From NCBI RefSeq assembly GCF_029892425.1, contig NZ_JARXWB010000013.1, positions 168,671 through 232,670 of the forward strand: a DNA stretch of 64,000 nt, written 5' to 3'. Of the stretch, positions 16,910-25,503 are shown piece by piece. This stretch comes from Bradyrhizobium sp. BR13661. Lineage in GTDB: Bacteria > Pseudomonadota > Alphaproteobacteria > Rhizobiales > Xanthobacteraceae. A program made the translations under genes and the position numbers. Under the pieces are notes generated by a model. It saw only the letters and a program-made list of their open reading frames with translations. It did not search any database and was not told the DNA's origin. Within the stretch, counting starts at the first letter, position 1. Every line of letters begins with the position of its first letter.

Positions 16910-18079
16910 TCAGGCCGTAGCGCGGCCAAGAACGCCGTCACGGGTGAGGCGTTCAACCTCAGGCGCGGAATAACCTACTTCCAGCAAGATGGCACCTCCG
17001 TCCTGCCCGAGGCACGGCGCCGGACGGCTCACCGCGGCTGGCGTCTTTGAAAAGCGAATCGGCGACGGGATGGATTTGTAGCTACCGACCACGGGGTGAA
17101 CCAACGTTGGAAGCCGCTCCACCATCTCGTCGAGAGTCGTCATCTCGCCAACGGGAATATGACGGGTCCGGCAAAAATCCAGCCAGTAGCTGGTTGTCTG
17201 TGTGCGGATGACCTTCCTCAATTCTCCGTAGAGCAACGTCGCATTGGCTGCGATCTCCCGCTTCGTTCGGTTCGGATTGACCAACTCTACTCGACCGCCG
17301 GTCACGAACAGCGCATCGAAGGCCTCGGCCGTATAAGGCAGGACGTGTATCCAGCCATCCGCTGTCTGCTGCGGTCCGCGCTCCGAACTGAGCACACGCT
17401 CCCAACCCACCGGGCCCGCTGGAGGCCTGGCAATGCCACCCGCTCCGTGCTCAACGAGCATGAAAGCGGACATGACATCGATCATCGCAATCTCGAGGCG
17501 CTGCCCTTCTCTAGACTTTTCACGGTGGAGCAACCCGGCGAGAACGGCATTGACGATTGCCATGCCGCATATCTTGTCCGCCAATATCGTCGGCGCCAGT
17601 TCAGGGGCACGACCGGCTCTTCGGCTCAGGTCTGCTAACCCGCTCTCGGTTTGAATAATATCATCGTAGGCCGGATCATCGGCCCGCGGGCTTTCCGAGG
17701 GGAAACCGTGCACCTGGCAGAACACGATGTCAGGACGCACGCTGATGACGTCGTCATACGACAAGCCCAACCTGCGTAGGGGCGAGGGCCGCAGATTGGT
17801 GACCATTGCGTCGCAGGTTCGGGCGATCTCGAGAGCGGCGCGTCGCCCTTCCGCTTTCTTCAAGTCGAGGCAAACACTGCGCTTGTTGCGAAGAAGGTTC
17901 AGTGCAATTCCCGAAAGCTCCGGGTGCGGGCCCGCACCCATCCCCCGGTTTCCGCCGCCTTCGGGGGGTTCGATCGTGATGACATCGGCCCCAAAATCGC
18001 CCAGGATTTGCGTCGACAGCGGGCCCATTATGACGCTTGTCAGATCCAAAACCCGGAAGCCGCTAAGAGCGCCCATCAA
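16910..18079 (-). CDS. CaiB/BaiF family CoA-transferase
   Basis: Family III CoA-transferase of 389 aa that moves CoA between carboxylic acids. The N-terminus GFRVLDLTSVIMGPLSTQIL and the LGDFGADVITIEPP motif are typical. The catalytic Asp sits in LADKICG near residue 167. The start codon is one of two adjacent ATG codons. It is a single gene: a Bradyrhizobium-type repeat and the M20 peptidase gene follow on its upstream side. A truncated copy of the same N-terminus occurs at 19720-19841. Confidence 0.9.
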   Translation of the reverse strand: MMGALSGFRVLDLTSVIMGPLSTQILGDFGADVITIEPPEGGGNRGMGAGPHPELSGIALNLLRNKRSVCLDLKKAEGRRAALEIARTCDAMVTNLRPSPLRRLGLSYDDVISVRPDIVFCQVHGFPSESPRADDPAYDDIIQTESGLADLSRRAGRAPELAPTILADKICGMAIVNAVLAGLLHREKSREGQRLEIAMIDVMSAFMLVEHGAGGIARPPAGPVGWERVLSSERGPQQTADGWIHVLPYTAEAFDALFVTGGRVELVNPNRTKREIAANATLLYGELRKVIRTQTTSYWLDFCRTRHIPVGEMTTLDEMVERLPTLVHPVVGSYKSIPSPIRFSKTPAAVSRPAPCLGQDGGAILLEVGYSAPEVERLTRDGVLGRATA

Positions 18080-18245
18080 AATATCCTCGCTAACTTCGTG
18101 AGACCATTCTTCGCAAAAAATCCTGGAGACTCATGGTGAGGAGCAGCCGCCTCACGGTGCGTCTCGGTCCGCGAAGCCCGAACCCATGCGCCACGCGATA
18201 TGCGATAGACCCACTGCGAGCAGCGAATAGGTGAAGTTGCGGCAT
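18080..18245. repeat. Dispersed intergenic repeat
   Basis: Around 18120-18200 the sequence (ACTCATGGTGAGGAGCAGC ... GCGTCTCGGTCC) is of the kind commonly repeated between genes in Bradyrhizobium and Rhodopseudomonas. I recognise the type only; it is not repeated within this window. Confidence 0.35.
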
Positions 18246-19496
18246 CTACCGCTTTCTTCCTTCCTCAATCAGCACACGCGTCATCAGATAGAGCCGCGGC
18301 ACGATCGAGTCGGTGTCGATGAATTCATCACGGGCATGATAACCAAAGCCGGCGAGGCCGAAGCTCTCGACAACGACGGCCTTACCACTGCGATTGGCGT
18401 AGCCGGCGTCTGTCGCACCGCCCGCCATCTCGGCGATGTGGAGCTTGCGGCCGAGCTCCGCGTAGATTGTCTGCCCCTCCTTTGCGAGCGCGCGGCCACG
18501 CTCGCCGGCAACGAATGGCGGACGTCCCGGCACGATCGTCACCGTTGTCTCGGTGTCTGGCACGAGCTTGGTCTTGATTGTTTCATCGAGCGCAGCCTGG
18601 AGCCTGGCGAGGCCGTCGGGAACCGTGATGCGGATATCGGCGCCGGCCTCGGCATCCTCCGGAATCTGGTTACGCACGGTCCCGACCTTTGACGTCGTCC
18701 AGTTGAGCTGGGTGCCCGGGATGGATTTCGCGAGATCGCGCGTTTGCAGCAACTGGTGCGAAAGCTCGATCAGCGCGTTTCGGCCGCGGTCCGGCGCCGC
18801 GCCGGCATGCGCGGCGCGTCCCTTCACCTTCATCGTTCCGGTCGCGGTGCCGCTCGCACCCAGCAGCAGTGATTCGTTCTGCGCCGGCGGCGACGATAGT
18901 GTCGGCTCGCAGGAGAGCACCACGTCATGCTGTCCGGCAAGCTCTGAGATGAATTCACCCGAGCCGATCGAGCCCACCTCCTCGTCTGGATTAAATGAGA
19001 CCGTCAGCGTGGCGTAGTCGCGCCAACCCGCGTCCTTCAGGATCTTGAGCGCGTGCATGATGACGGCTATGCCGCCTTTGTCGTCGGCAATGCCTGGCCC
19101 GAAAATCTTGGCACCATCGACATGGTAGGGCTGGCTCGAAAGAATGCCGCGCTGATAGACCGTGTCCAAGTGCGCTATCAGCATCAGCTTGCGCGTGCCG
19201 ATGCCTGTGAACGTGCCCACCACGATATCGGCGCCGGCGCCGGCGGTTGTCTTCTGCCGCCGCGTGTCCGCCCCCAACGCCCTCAATCGTGCTTCCGTGA
19301 AATCGGCCATTTGCTTCAGGCCCTCGACGTCGCCGCTACCACTCTCGATCAACACCATGTCGTGGAGCGTCTCGATCAGCGGAGCCTTCTCTTGCTCGGC
19401 TGCTGCTTTTATTTTTTCGTCGACGGCCGCATGCGCAGTGGCGCTGCCGAGCCCAATCAGGAGCAAGGCAAGAGCCTGAGGAAGGCGGGATTTCAT
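18246..19496 (-). CDS. M20 family zinc peptidase, glutamate carboxypeptidase (CPG2) type, secreted
   Basis: Exported hydrolase of 416 aa. Residues 1-24 form a signal peptide ending AHA. Metal-site motifs are present: AHLDTVY (about 109), DDKGG (about 138), and the catalytic/bridging PDEEVGS (about 171). The middle dimerisation domain is intact. CPG2-type enzymes cut C-terminal glutamate from folates and other N-acyl amino acids. In this cluster it could release an acid from an amino-acid conjugate before uptake and CoA activation; that is an inference from position. It has no operator of the cluster type. Confidence 0.88.
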   Translation of the reverse strand: MKSRLPQALALLLIGLGSATAHAAVDEKIKAAAEQEKAPLIETLHDMVLIESGSGDVEGLKQMADFTEARLRALGADTRRQKTTAGAGADIVVGTFTGIGTRKLMLIAHLDTVYQRGILSSQPYHVDGAKIFGPGIADDKGGIAVIMHALKILKDAGWRDYATLTVSFNPDEEVGSIGSGEFISELAGQHDVVLSCEPTLSSPPAQNESLLLGASGTATGTMKVKGRAAHAGAAPDRGRNALIELSHQLLQTRDLAKSIPGTQLNWTTSKVGTVRNQIPEDAEAGADIRITVPDGLARLQAALDETIKTKLVPDTETTVTIVPGRPPFVAGERGRALAKEGQTIYAELGRKLHIAEMAGGATDAGYANRSGKAVVVESFGLAGFGYHARDEFIDTDSIVPRLYLMTRVLIEEGRKR

Positions 19497-19719
19497 CGAT
19501 CGTCCTTTCGCATCTCAATGACCGCAGCCGGTAGCCGCTGGACGGTGTGAGCAATACCCTGCTGCCTTACCCTCCCCTTAAAGCCGGCGGTCGGCTCGCA
19601 GCGAGTCGAGGGGTATGATCCTGGGGTGGGGTGAGGGTCTCTCTGTCTTGTATATTGCCCGAGTGGAGAGACCACCCACCCCGCTCGCGCTTCGCGCGAG
19701 CGCCCCTGCCCCCTCCAGA

Positions 19720-19841
19720 GGCCTGTCACGAGGCTCTGCCGTGATGGCATCGGCCCCGAAGTCACCCAGGATTCGCGTCGATAGCGGCTCCAAGATCGCG
19801 CACGTCAGGTCCAAAAATCCTGTAGCCTCGACAGCCCCCAT
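19720..19841 (-). pseudogene. N-terminal remnant of a CaiB/BaiF CoA-transferase
   Basis: About 37 codons (GFLDLTCAILEPLSTRILGD and following) match the first residues of the CoA-transferase at 16910-18079. The match ends near 19730, where the repeat begins; the rest of the gene is absent. Its operator (site 7) remains 36 bp upstream. This suggests that the repeat arrived with a deletion of the gene body. Confidence 0.75.
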
Positions 19842-19876
19842 CACTACCATCATTCAATTTCGCACCCTGCATATAG

Positions 19877-19896
19877 TTTGCTGACTGGAAGACAAG
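19877..19896. promoter_or_regulatory. TetR-type operator, site 7
   Basis: TTTGCT-N8-GACAAG, 6-8-6 form, 36 bp upstream of the CaiB remnant. An apparently intact control site left in front of a broken gene. Confidence 0.55.
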
Positions 19897-19910
19897 TTAA
19901 TTTGCAGCAA

Positions 19911-21128
19911 TCAATCAGAGGCCACCGGATCCCCCACCCGTTCGTACTGCTCTCCCTTGAAGCGCATCAGTTGATAGCGCTTGATCGGCACATAGTCGGT
20001 GGGGCTCGTGTTCATCGTAATACCGGGGATAAGAAGGGGCGTCGCGAAATCCTTCAGGCTCGTCGCTTCCTTGAGCACGTTCGCGCGCGTCAGGTCGTTG
20101 CCGCATTGGCGCAGAACATGTGCTACCGTATAGGCTATGGAATAGCCGGCAGCGAACATGCCGCTGGCAGCATCAGCAGTCGGAGCATAGCGACTGAGAA
20201 AGGCCCGATATTGTTTCATCCCCGGCTGATCGTCCCAGATCGGGTTTCCTGGATCCTGCGACGTCGCGAAAGCCAGTGCTCCCTGTGCCTTCTCGAAGCC
20301 GGCCGGCTTCAACGTTGCCGTCACCGACGCATTGCCTGCGCCGAGAAATATCTGCGGATGCCAATCCATCACGTAGAATTTCTGCAACGCCTGGCTTGCC
20401 ATCCGAGGGATCGTATTCAGGACGACCACGTCCGCGCCCGAGACCTTCATCTGTACGAGTTGCGAGTCGATGGTAGGATCCGTCACGTTGTATGTCATCT
20501 CTGACACGATTTTCGGACCTGAAGCCCCCAAGCTCGCTCGGAGCGTTCCGAGCGTCGCTCTTCCTGCATCGTCATCCTGGTAGAGCACCGCAATCTTGGC
20601 CTGCGGCATCGAGCTCGCGAGATATTTTCCGGCGACCGCGCCCTCACGTTCAAAGGTCGATGCGTAAATCATCGTCCACGGATAATGCGCTGGATCGGCC
20701 AACTTGCTCGCTCCCGCCGCCAGAAACAGCTGTGGGACCTTCTTCGCGTTCATGTATTTCTGGATAGCAAGATTCCCTGGCGTTCCCATCGAGCCGGCAA
20801 TCAGCAGCACTTCATCGCTTTCCACCAGCTTTCGCGCCGCCTCGACCGATTTAGGCGGACTATAGGCATCGTCGTAGTTGATAAACGTGACTTTTCGACC
20901 GTTGATCCCGCCGCTTTCGTTTAGCATCTTGAAATAGGCTGCCATCGCCGTCGCCAGCACGCCAAACGAGGACACGGGCCCGCTGAGCGGCCCGAACTGT
21001 CCGACACGGATTTCGCTATCGCTCGCCCCGGGATCATAGGAGGCGGCTCTCGCGAAGCGTGGCAACGCGGCAGCAAGGCTCGCTCCTGCTGAGCCGGCGA
21101 TCATCTTCCTTCGAGTAAGCGTTCCCAT
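19911..21128 (-). CDS. ABC transporter substrate-binding protein, branched-chain amino acid (Liv) type
   Basis: Periplasmic binding protein of 405 aa. The N-terminus TRRKMIAGSAG is a Tat-type signal, cleaved near ARA (about 28). The mature start EIRVGQFGPLSGPVSSFG and LFLAAGASKLADPAHYPWT are typical of the Peripla_BP_6 family. In catabolic clusters these proteins often bind aromatic or other organic acids instead of amino acids. No matching permease or ATPase genes are beside it, so it would have to work with components encoded elsewhere. It is the last gene of a minus-strand run that begins at 25491 or further right. Confidence 0.9.
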   Translation of the reverse strand: MGTLTRRKMIAGSAGASLAAALPRFARAASYDPGASDSEIRVGQFGPLSGPVSSFGVLATAMAAYFKMLNESGGINGRKVTFINYDDAYSPPKSVEAARKLVESDEVLLIAGSMGTPGNLAIQKYMNAKKVPQLFLAAGASKLADPAHYPWTMIYASTFEREGAVAGKYLASSMPQAKIAVLYQDDDAGRATLGTLRASLGASGPKIVSEMTYNVTDPTIDSQLVQMKVSGADVVVLNTIPRMASQALQKFYVMDWHPQIFLGAGNASVTATLKPAGFEKAQGALAFATSQDPGNPIWDDQPGMKQYRAFLSRYAPTADAASGMFAAGYSIAYTVAHVLRQCGNDLTRANVLKEATSLKDFATPLLIPGITMNTSPTDYVPIKRYQLMRFKGEQYERVGDPVASD

Positions 21129-21188
21129 TTCGGGCTCCCGTTTCTTCCACTTTGTCGTTCTTCGTCAGACGATTGCCTTTAGCGCGCG

Positions 21189-21956
21189 CTACTGACCCGT
21201 GAAGATCGCCGCGCGTCGCTCGCGAAAGGCGGCGATACCTTCGCGAAAATCGGCACATTGCAGGCTTTCAAGTTGTTCCCGATGGGCATCGCTGAGGGCC
21301 TCCTCGAAGTCACTGCTCATTGCTGCATGCAGCTGACGGCGCATCACCCGGAGCGAGCGAGGAGAGCTGCGCTTCACGAGTTCGCCGACTAGATGCTTCA
21401 CCTGGTCAATAAAGCCGTCCGCCGGCAGCATCCGCGCCAGTCCCATGGCTGCAGCCTCATCCGCAGCGACCTTGCGTCCGGAATACAGGAGATCAGCGGC
21501 GTTTTGCTGGCCGATCAGCCGTGGCAGCAGCCACGCCGAGCCGTGCTCCGCAATGAGGCCGCGCTGAGCAAATGCGGTACTGATGCTCCCGTCGCTCGCG
21601 ATGTAGCGCAGATCGCAATACAACGTGAGAGACAGGCCTACTCCGGCCGCGGGTCCATTTATCGCGGCGACCAATGGCTTGGTTGCACGCCAGAGGAATA
21701 TAAACCGATCCGGTCCAGGTCGCGGCGGAGCATCTGCTGGCCGAGGTGCCTGCAAGTCAGCGCCCGAGCAAAACCCCCGCCCAACGCCGGTGAAGGCGAT
21801 CGCCCTGACGGAAGGATCCCGCTCTGCGCGCGCGACGGCATCCGCCACTTCCTTCTCCATCACCGGCGTCCAGGCATTCAATCGATCGGGACGATTGAAG
21901 CTTATGATCGCGAGCGACTCCTGAATATCAAACAGGATCTGTTCGTACGTACTCAT
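21189..21956 (-). CDS. Enoyl-CoA hydratase/isomerase family protein
   Basis: Crotonase-fold enzyme of 255 aa. Oxyanion-hole parts are GRGFCSGADL (about 63) and NGPAAGVGLSLTLYCDLRY (about 98). The catalytic region reads AFAQRGLIAEHGSAWLLPRLIG, the PaaG-like pattern in which the first hydratase Glu is absent and an acidic residue lies a few positions later. This suggests an isomerase or ring-modifying activity more than plain hydration. The ATG at 21956 fits the family start; the frame is open to 21995. It is part of the run with the SDR and flavoprotein genes upstream. Confidence 0.85.
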   Translation of the reverse strand: MSTYEQILFDIQESLAIISFNRPDRLNAWTPVMEKEVADAVARAERDPSVRAIAFTGVGRGFCSGADLQAPRPADAPPRPGPDRFIFLWRATKPLVAAINGPAAGVGLSLTLYCDLRYIASDGSISTAFAQRGLIAEHGSAWLLPRLIGQQNAADLLYSGRKVAADEAAAMGLARMLPADGFIDQVKHLVGELVKRSSPRSLRVMRRQLHAAMSSDFEEALSDAHREQLESLQCADFREGIAAFRERRAAIFTGQ

Positions 21957-22037
21957 GCGGAGGCTCTCAATGCAACGAAGGCCTGGTCCGGCCAATACGA
22001 CCTGGAAATTGGGAAGCGGGCATTTGCGACGCCCAAC

Positions 22038-22907
22038 CTAGCCGCTCTTCTTCTGATCAGGCATGGCTGCACGCTGCCGATCCCAATCGTCGTCGCTCCA
22101 TTGTAGCATTTGCATCGCGCCGCCTCTCGATCCGCCGAGATATCGAGAACCGCCATCGATGATGATCGTCTCGCCAGTGATATAGGACGCAAGATCGGAG
22201 ACCAGGAAAGCACAGAGGTTGGCAAGCTCGCTATGTTTACCGGGCCTTCGCAGTGGAATCCCGCTATGGTCTGGCGCAGTGCTCGTCGCCGGCCGAAGTC
22301 GTGACGTCGCGCCTTCTGTCGGGAAACTGCCCGGAGCGACTGCAACCAGCCGGATGTTTTTAGGGCCCCATTCCACGGCGAGGCTCTTGGTCATCGCTTC
22401 CACACCCGCTTTGGCCATGGCCGACGGAACGGTGAAGGGCGCACCCATCAGGGCCGAGAGTGTCAGAATGCTGAGGACCACACCGGGCTTTTCGGCCTCG
22501 ATCCATCGGCGTCCCGCAGCGACGGTGCAGTAGGCACCCCCATGCAGACAGATCCCAAGGATTGAGTCGATCGCCCGTGCAGACAATCGATGGGTTTGCG
22601 CGACGAAATTCCCCGCCGCATTGTTAACAAGCACGTCGATCGGCCCGCGGCTCCAGATGGAGTCGAACATTTCCTCCACTTGTTCGCTCGAGCGCACGTC
22701 ACAGGACAAAATCTGGACCGAACGGCCGAATTGTTTCTCAAATTCAGACGCCGTATCCTCCAGCACCCGCATTCGCCGACCGCAGATCACGAGATCGGCG
22801 CCGAGCTCCATGAAACGCTGCCCCATGCTCTTGCCGAGCCCGGTGCCACCGCCCGTTATCAGAACACGTTTGCCTTGTAATAGGTTGCTCGCGAGACCTG
22901 TTGTCAT
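22038..22907 (-). CDS. SDR family, 2,4-dienoyl-CoA reductase type
   Basis: NAD(P)-dependent oxidoreductase of 289 aa. The Rossmann motif is TGGGTGLGKSMG (about 18-29) and NNAAG is near 94. The usual YxxxK is replaced: the region reads PSAMAKAGVEAMTKSLAVEWG, with Ser at the Tyr position. The same pattern is seen in mitochondrial-type 2,4-dienoyl-CoA reductases, which use a different Tyr. It would reduce a dienoyl-CoA or a related unsaturated CoA ester. The C-terminal 35 residues (GGAMQMLQWSDDDWD) also fit that group. It lies between the crotonase and the flavoprotein gene. Confidence 0.85.
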   Translation of the reverse strand: MTTGLASNLLQGKRVLITGGGTGLGKSMGQRFMELGADLVICGRRMRVLEDTASEFEKQFGRSVQILSCDVRSSEQVEEMFDSIWSRGPIDVLVNNAAGNFVAQTHRLSARAIDSILGICLHGGAYCTVAAGRRWIEAEKPGVVLSILTLSALMGAPFTVPSAMAKAGVEAMTKSLAVEWGPKNIRLVAVAPGSFPTEGATSRLRPATSTAPDHSGIPLRRPGKHSELANLCAFLVSDLASYITGETIIIDGGSRYLGGSRGGAMQMLQWSDDDWDRQRAAMPDQKKSG

Positions 22908-22924
22908 GACCGGGACCGTCCTGT

Positions 22925-23941
22925 TCAGTGTGACACTGGCTGCTTGAACAATTCGTTGGTCTCGCTCACGACACGGGCATAGTCGTCAGCAATCCGCTCG
23001 ACGATTTGGGCGACCGGCATCACGCGGTCCACGCCGGAAACCGAATGGCCCGCACTCCAGAGATCGACCCAACGCTTCGGCCGCCCACTGTCGGATAGGC
23101 CGGCGCCGCCGCCATACTCCGCCTTGGCCTTCTCCTCACTGACCTGCTCATCGAGCCGCTCTGGATCGAGCCCTGCGGCCACGAGTGAGGGCCGCAGCAT
23201 ACTGACTTGCAGACCCGGCCCGGTCAGCGCGCGTGTCAGCAGGACATCGTCCAGCGTGGATTGGACCACCATGTCCTTGTAGGCGGGCTTGGCCATGCTC
23301 TCCTCACTGGCGATGAACCTCGTTCCCATATAGGCGAGATCGCATCCGAGGACGCGAGCGGCATGCAAGGTTCGCGCGTCCGAGATGCCGCCCGCCAAGA
23401 CGATCGGTCCATCGAAGAACTGTCGGACAGCCTGCACGAAGGCGAACGGATTTGCCCAGCCGGTGTTACCGCCCGCGCCCGCTGTGAGCAGCACAAGACC
23501 ATCCGCGCCTGCCTTAACAGCCTTTTCGGCGTGACGGATCGATGCCACGTCGGAAAGTACGAGGCAGCCAATATCGTGAAGAGGTCCCAAGACTGGCTCC
23601 GGCGATCCAACGCTTGTGATCACCATCTCGACGCCGTGACGGACGAGAACGGCGAGGTCGTTCTTCAAGTTTGCGCGGCGAATGATCAAGTTGGGACAAT
23701 AGGGGGCGAAGGCTTTCGGATTGTCGCCCAAACTTGCCTTGATGCGTCTCAACCACTCGTCGAGGGCTTCCGGAGAGCCGGCGTTTGCCGTTGGGAAAGC
23801 CCCGACGATGCCGGCCCTGCATGCAGCTGATACCAGCTCCGGACCCGACACGCGCATCATGGGAGCGGAGATAATTGGCAGCCGCAACCTGTCGGTCAAT
23901 CGGGTGTCCAGACGACGATACTGCAAGGATGTGTGCAACAT
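22925..23941 (-). CDS. Nitronate monooxygenase-like FMN flavoprotein
   Basis: TIM-barrel FMN protein of 338 aa in the NMO/2-nitropropane dioxygenase/FabK group. Typical parts are LPIISAPMMRVSGPELVSA near 20, the phosphate-binding LAGGISDART, and YMGTRFIASEE. In steroid ring degradation a protein of this group (IpdC) oxidises a CoA ester next to an SDR and crotonases; a similar job here is an inference. I chose the ATG at 23941, with AAGGA just upstream and 13 bp after the thiolase stop; a longer frame would overlap the thiolase gene. Confidence 0.85.
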   Translation of the reverse strand: MLHTSLQYRRLDTRLTDRLRLPIISAPMMRVSGPELVSAACRAGIVGAFPTANAGSPEALDEWLRRIKASLGDNPKAFAPYCPNLIIRRANLKNDLAVLVRHGVEMVITSVGSPEPVLGPLHDIGCLVLSDVASIRHAEKAVKAGADGLVLLTAGAGGNTGWANPFAFVQAVRQFFDGPIVLAGGISDARTLHAARVLGCDLAYMGTRFIASEESMAKPAYKDMVVQSTLDDVLLTRALTGPGLQVSMLRPSLVAAGLDPERLDEQVSEEKAKAEYGGGAGLSDSGRPKRWVDLWSAGHSVSGVDRVMPVAQIVERIADDYARVVSETNELFKQPVSH

Positions 23942-23954
23942 GTTCCTTATCCAA

Positions 23955-25097
23955 TCAGGGACGTGCCAGGATGTGGCCGTAGCAAACGGCACCCACGCCA
24001 ACCATGTGAGCGAGACCAACCTTTGCATTCTTGTGCTGCCGCGCGCCTGCTTCTCCGCGAAGCTGCATGGCGATCTCTCCGATCTGTCCGACACCGGTCG
24101 GTCCGATCGGATGTCCAAAAGATATCAGGCCTCCCGATGGGCTGACGGCGCAGCGCCCACCGATGTCAAACTCTCCATCCTTGAGCCGGGGGATAAACTG
24201 GCCTTCCGGACAAATGCCGGTCGCTTCGGCATAGTGCAGCTCTTCGATCGTAAAGGCATCATGCAACTCGATGATGTCGAGATCGGTCGGAGCGAGCCGC
24301 GCCTCTTCGAGCACGGAGGCCACGACCACCTGCGTCAATTCCTTGTCCGCACGAGCCGCGCCCGCACGTTCACTGGCCGCAGCCGATGCCGCCACACGGA
24401 TCACCCGTGAGGCGTCGACCCCAAGCCGCTTGATCGCGTCCTCAGACGCAACGATCGCCGCCGCCGCGCCCTCACCGACCGGCGTACACTGCAGCGAGGT
24501 CAGCGTTCCCGAGACTTTCTTGCCATCCAGCACTTCCGCAAGCGTCCTCGCCTGCTGCCGCTGCGCGTTTGGATTGAGCGCGCCGTTGCGATGATTCTTG
24601 ACCGCGACCAAGGCAATGTCCTCGGCAGCGATGCCGTTCTGATGCGCGTATTCGTTGGTCAAGAGGGCAAACCTCGTGAACGGCACGATTGCATCGTCCG
24701 CCAAACCGCGGATGCCGGTCTGGGGTCGGGGCCCGGGGACCGCGGGCGGCTTGTCGACGCCGACGGTCAGGACGACATCGCTTATCCCTGCGGCCACTTC
24801 GATGCAGGCCTGCCGAAAGGCCGCAGAGCCGGATGCGGAGGCATTTTCGACGTGCATGAGCGGCCGGCCCAGGGCGCCGAGATGCCGCAGCATCGGACGG
24901 CCCGCGGCCATTCCAAGCCGGGCGGTGGCGACATAGCTGGACTCGACGCTCGACCACTCGATCTTCGCATCGCTGAGAGCGTCTCGAACGGCCTTCAATC
25001 CGAGTTCGACGTATGACGTCTCGCTACGCGATTGGTAGCGGTGCCAACCAACACCGATAACGTACACGGGTCGCAACTCTGAGATCCGCTTGGCCAT
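23955..25097 (-). CDS. SCP2-type thiolase family protein (copy 2)
   Basis: 380 aa, the same length as copy 1 (5928-7070) and alike along its whole length, starting MAKRISELRPVYVIGVG. It has ENASASGSAA at the nucleophile position, ELHDAFTIEELHYAEATG, and FGHPIGPTGVGQ near the end. As in copy 1 the classical Cys is absent, which suggests an Ltp-type retro-aldolase or thiolase. It begins one base after the stop of its DUF35 partner. The pair probably shortens a later intermediate of the same pathway, or a second substrate. Confidence 0.88.
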   Translation of the reverse strand: MAKRISELRPVYVIGVGWHRYQSRSETSYVELGLKAVRDALSDAKIEWSSVESSYVATARLGMAAGRPMLRHLGALGRPLMHVENASASGSAAFRQACIEVAAGISDVVLTVGVDKPPAVPGPRPQTGIRGLADDAIVPFTRFALLTNEYAHQNGIAAEDIALVAVKNHRNGALNPNAQRQQARTLAEVLDGKKVSGTLTSLQCTPVGEGAAAAIVASEDAIKRLGVDASRVIRVAASAAASERAGAARADKELTQVVVASVLEEARLAPTDLDIIELHDAFTIEELHYAEATGICPEGQFIPRLKDGEFDIGGRCAVSPSGGLISFGHPIGPTGVGQIGEIAMQLRGEAGARQHKNAKVGLAHMVGVGAVCYGHILARP

Positions 25098-25098
25098 A

Positions 25099-25491
25099 TC
25101 AAACTCCCCCAACCTTGGTAAACCCGACATCCAAGCGTCCATCTGGATCCGAGGGATCGGGCTTGAACATGCAGGCCTCAACGGCCTCACCCACGTCCGG
25201 CGTATCCGCCGGCACTCCGGCCAGTAGAGCCCGAACGGTAGGCCCTTCGGTGAGTATAACTTCCGCGACAGCAAACGGCGGCGGGCGCTTCGGGTCCGCG
25301 TGGATGTAGACAATTGCCTTGGACACGACCTCTCCGCGTCCGGACAGCTCGAACGGCTTCAATTTTGGACCAGAGCGACCGCAGCGTTCGCAGCCATAAT
25401 TCTGCATCGGGAAAAAGACGTACCCGCATTCGCAACGCCCTCCGAGCAGCGGAAGCTTATGCGTAGGCGGCTGGGAGGATTTCTGGGTCAT
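25099..25491 (-). CDS. DUF35 Zn-ribbon/OB-fold protein (copy 2)
   Basis: 130-aa partner of the thiolase that follows. The zinc ribbon is unusual: the first ligand pair is C-x-C (RCECG) in place of C-x2-C, then C-x2-C (CERC) as normal. The OB-fold part GRGEVVSKAIVY is intact. The N-terminal extension of copy 1 is missing. It lies 12 bp after the crotonase stop, inside a tight minus-strand run. The role should be acyl-CoA binding and shaping of the thiolase active site. Confidence 0.86.
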   Translation of the reverse strand: MTQKSSQPPTHKLPLLGGRCECGYVFFPMQNYGCERCGRSGPKLKPFELSGRGEVVSKAIVYIHADPKRPPPFAVAEVILTEGPTVRALLAGVPADTPDVGEAVEACMFKPDPSDPDGRLDVGFTKVGGV

Positions 25492-25503
25492 TCAGTCGGA
25501 CCT

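Larger units (their letters stand above)
19497..19910. other. Region with repeats and a truncated CoA-transferase
   Basis: About 410 bp. From 19580 to 19725 it holds palindromic sequence (for example CGCTCGCGCTTCGCGCGAGCG near 19682-19703, longer in context) of a Bradyrhizobium-like repeat. To its right are the CaiB remnant and operator site 7, listed separately. Confidence 0.5.
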
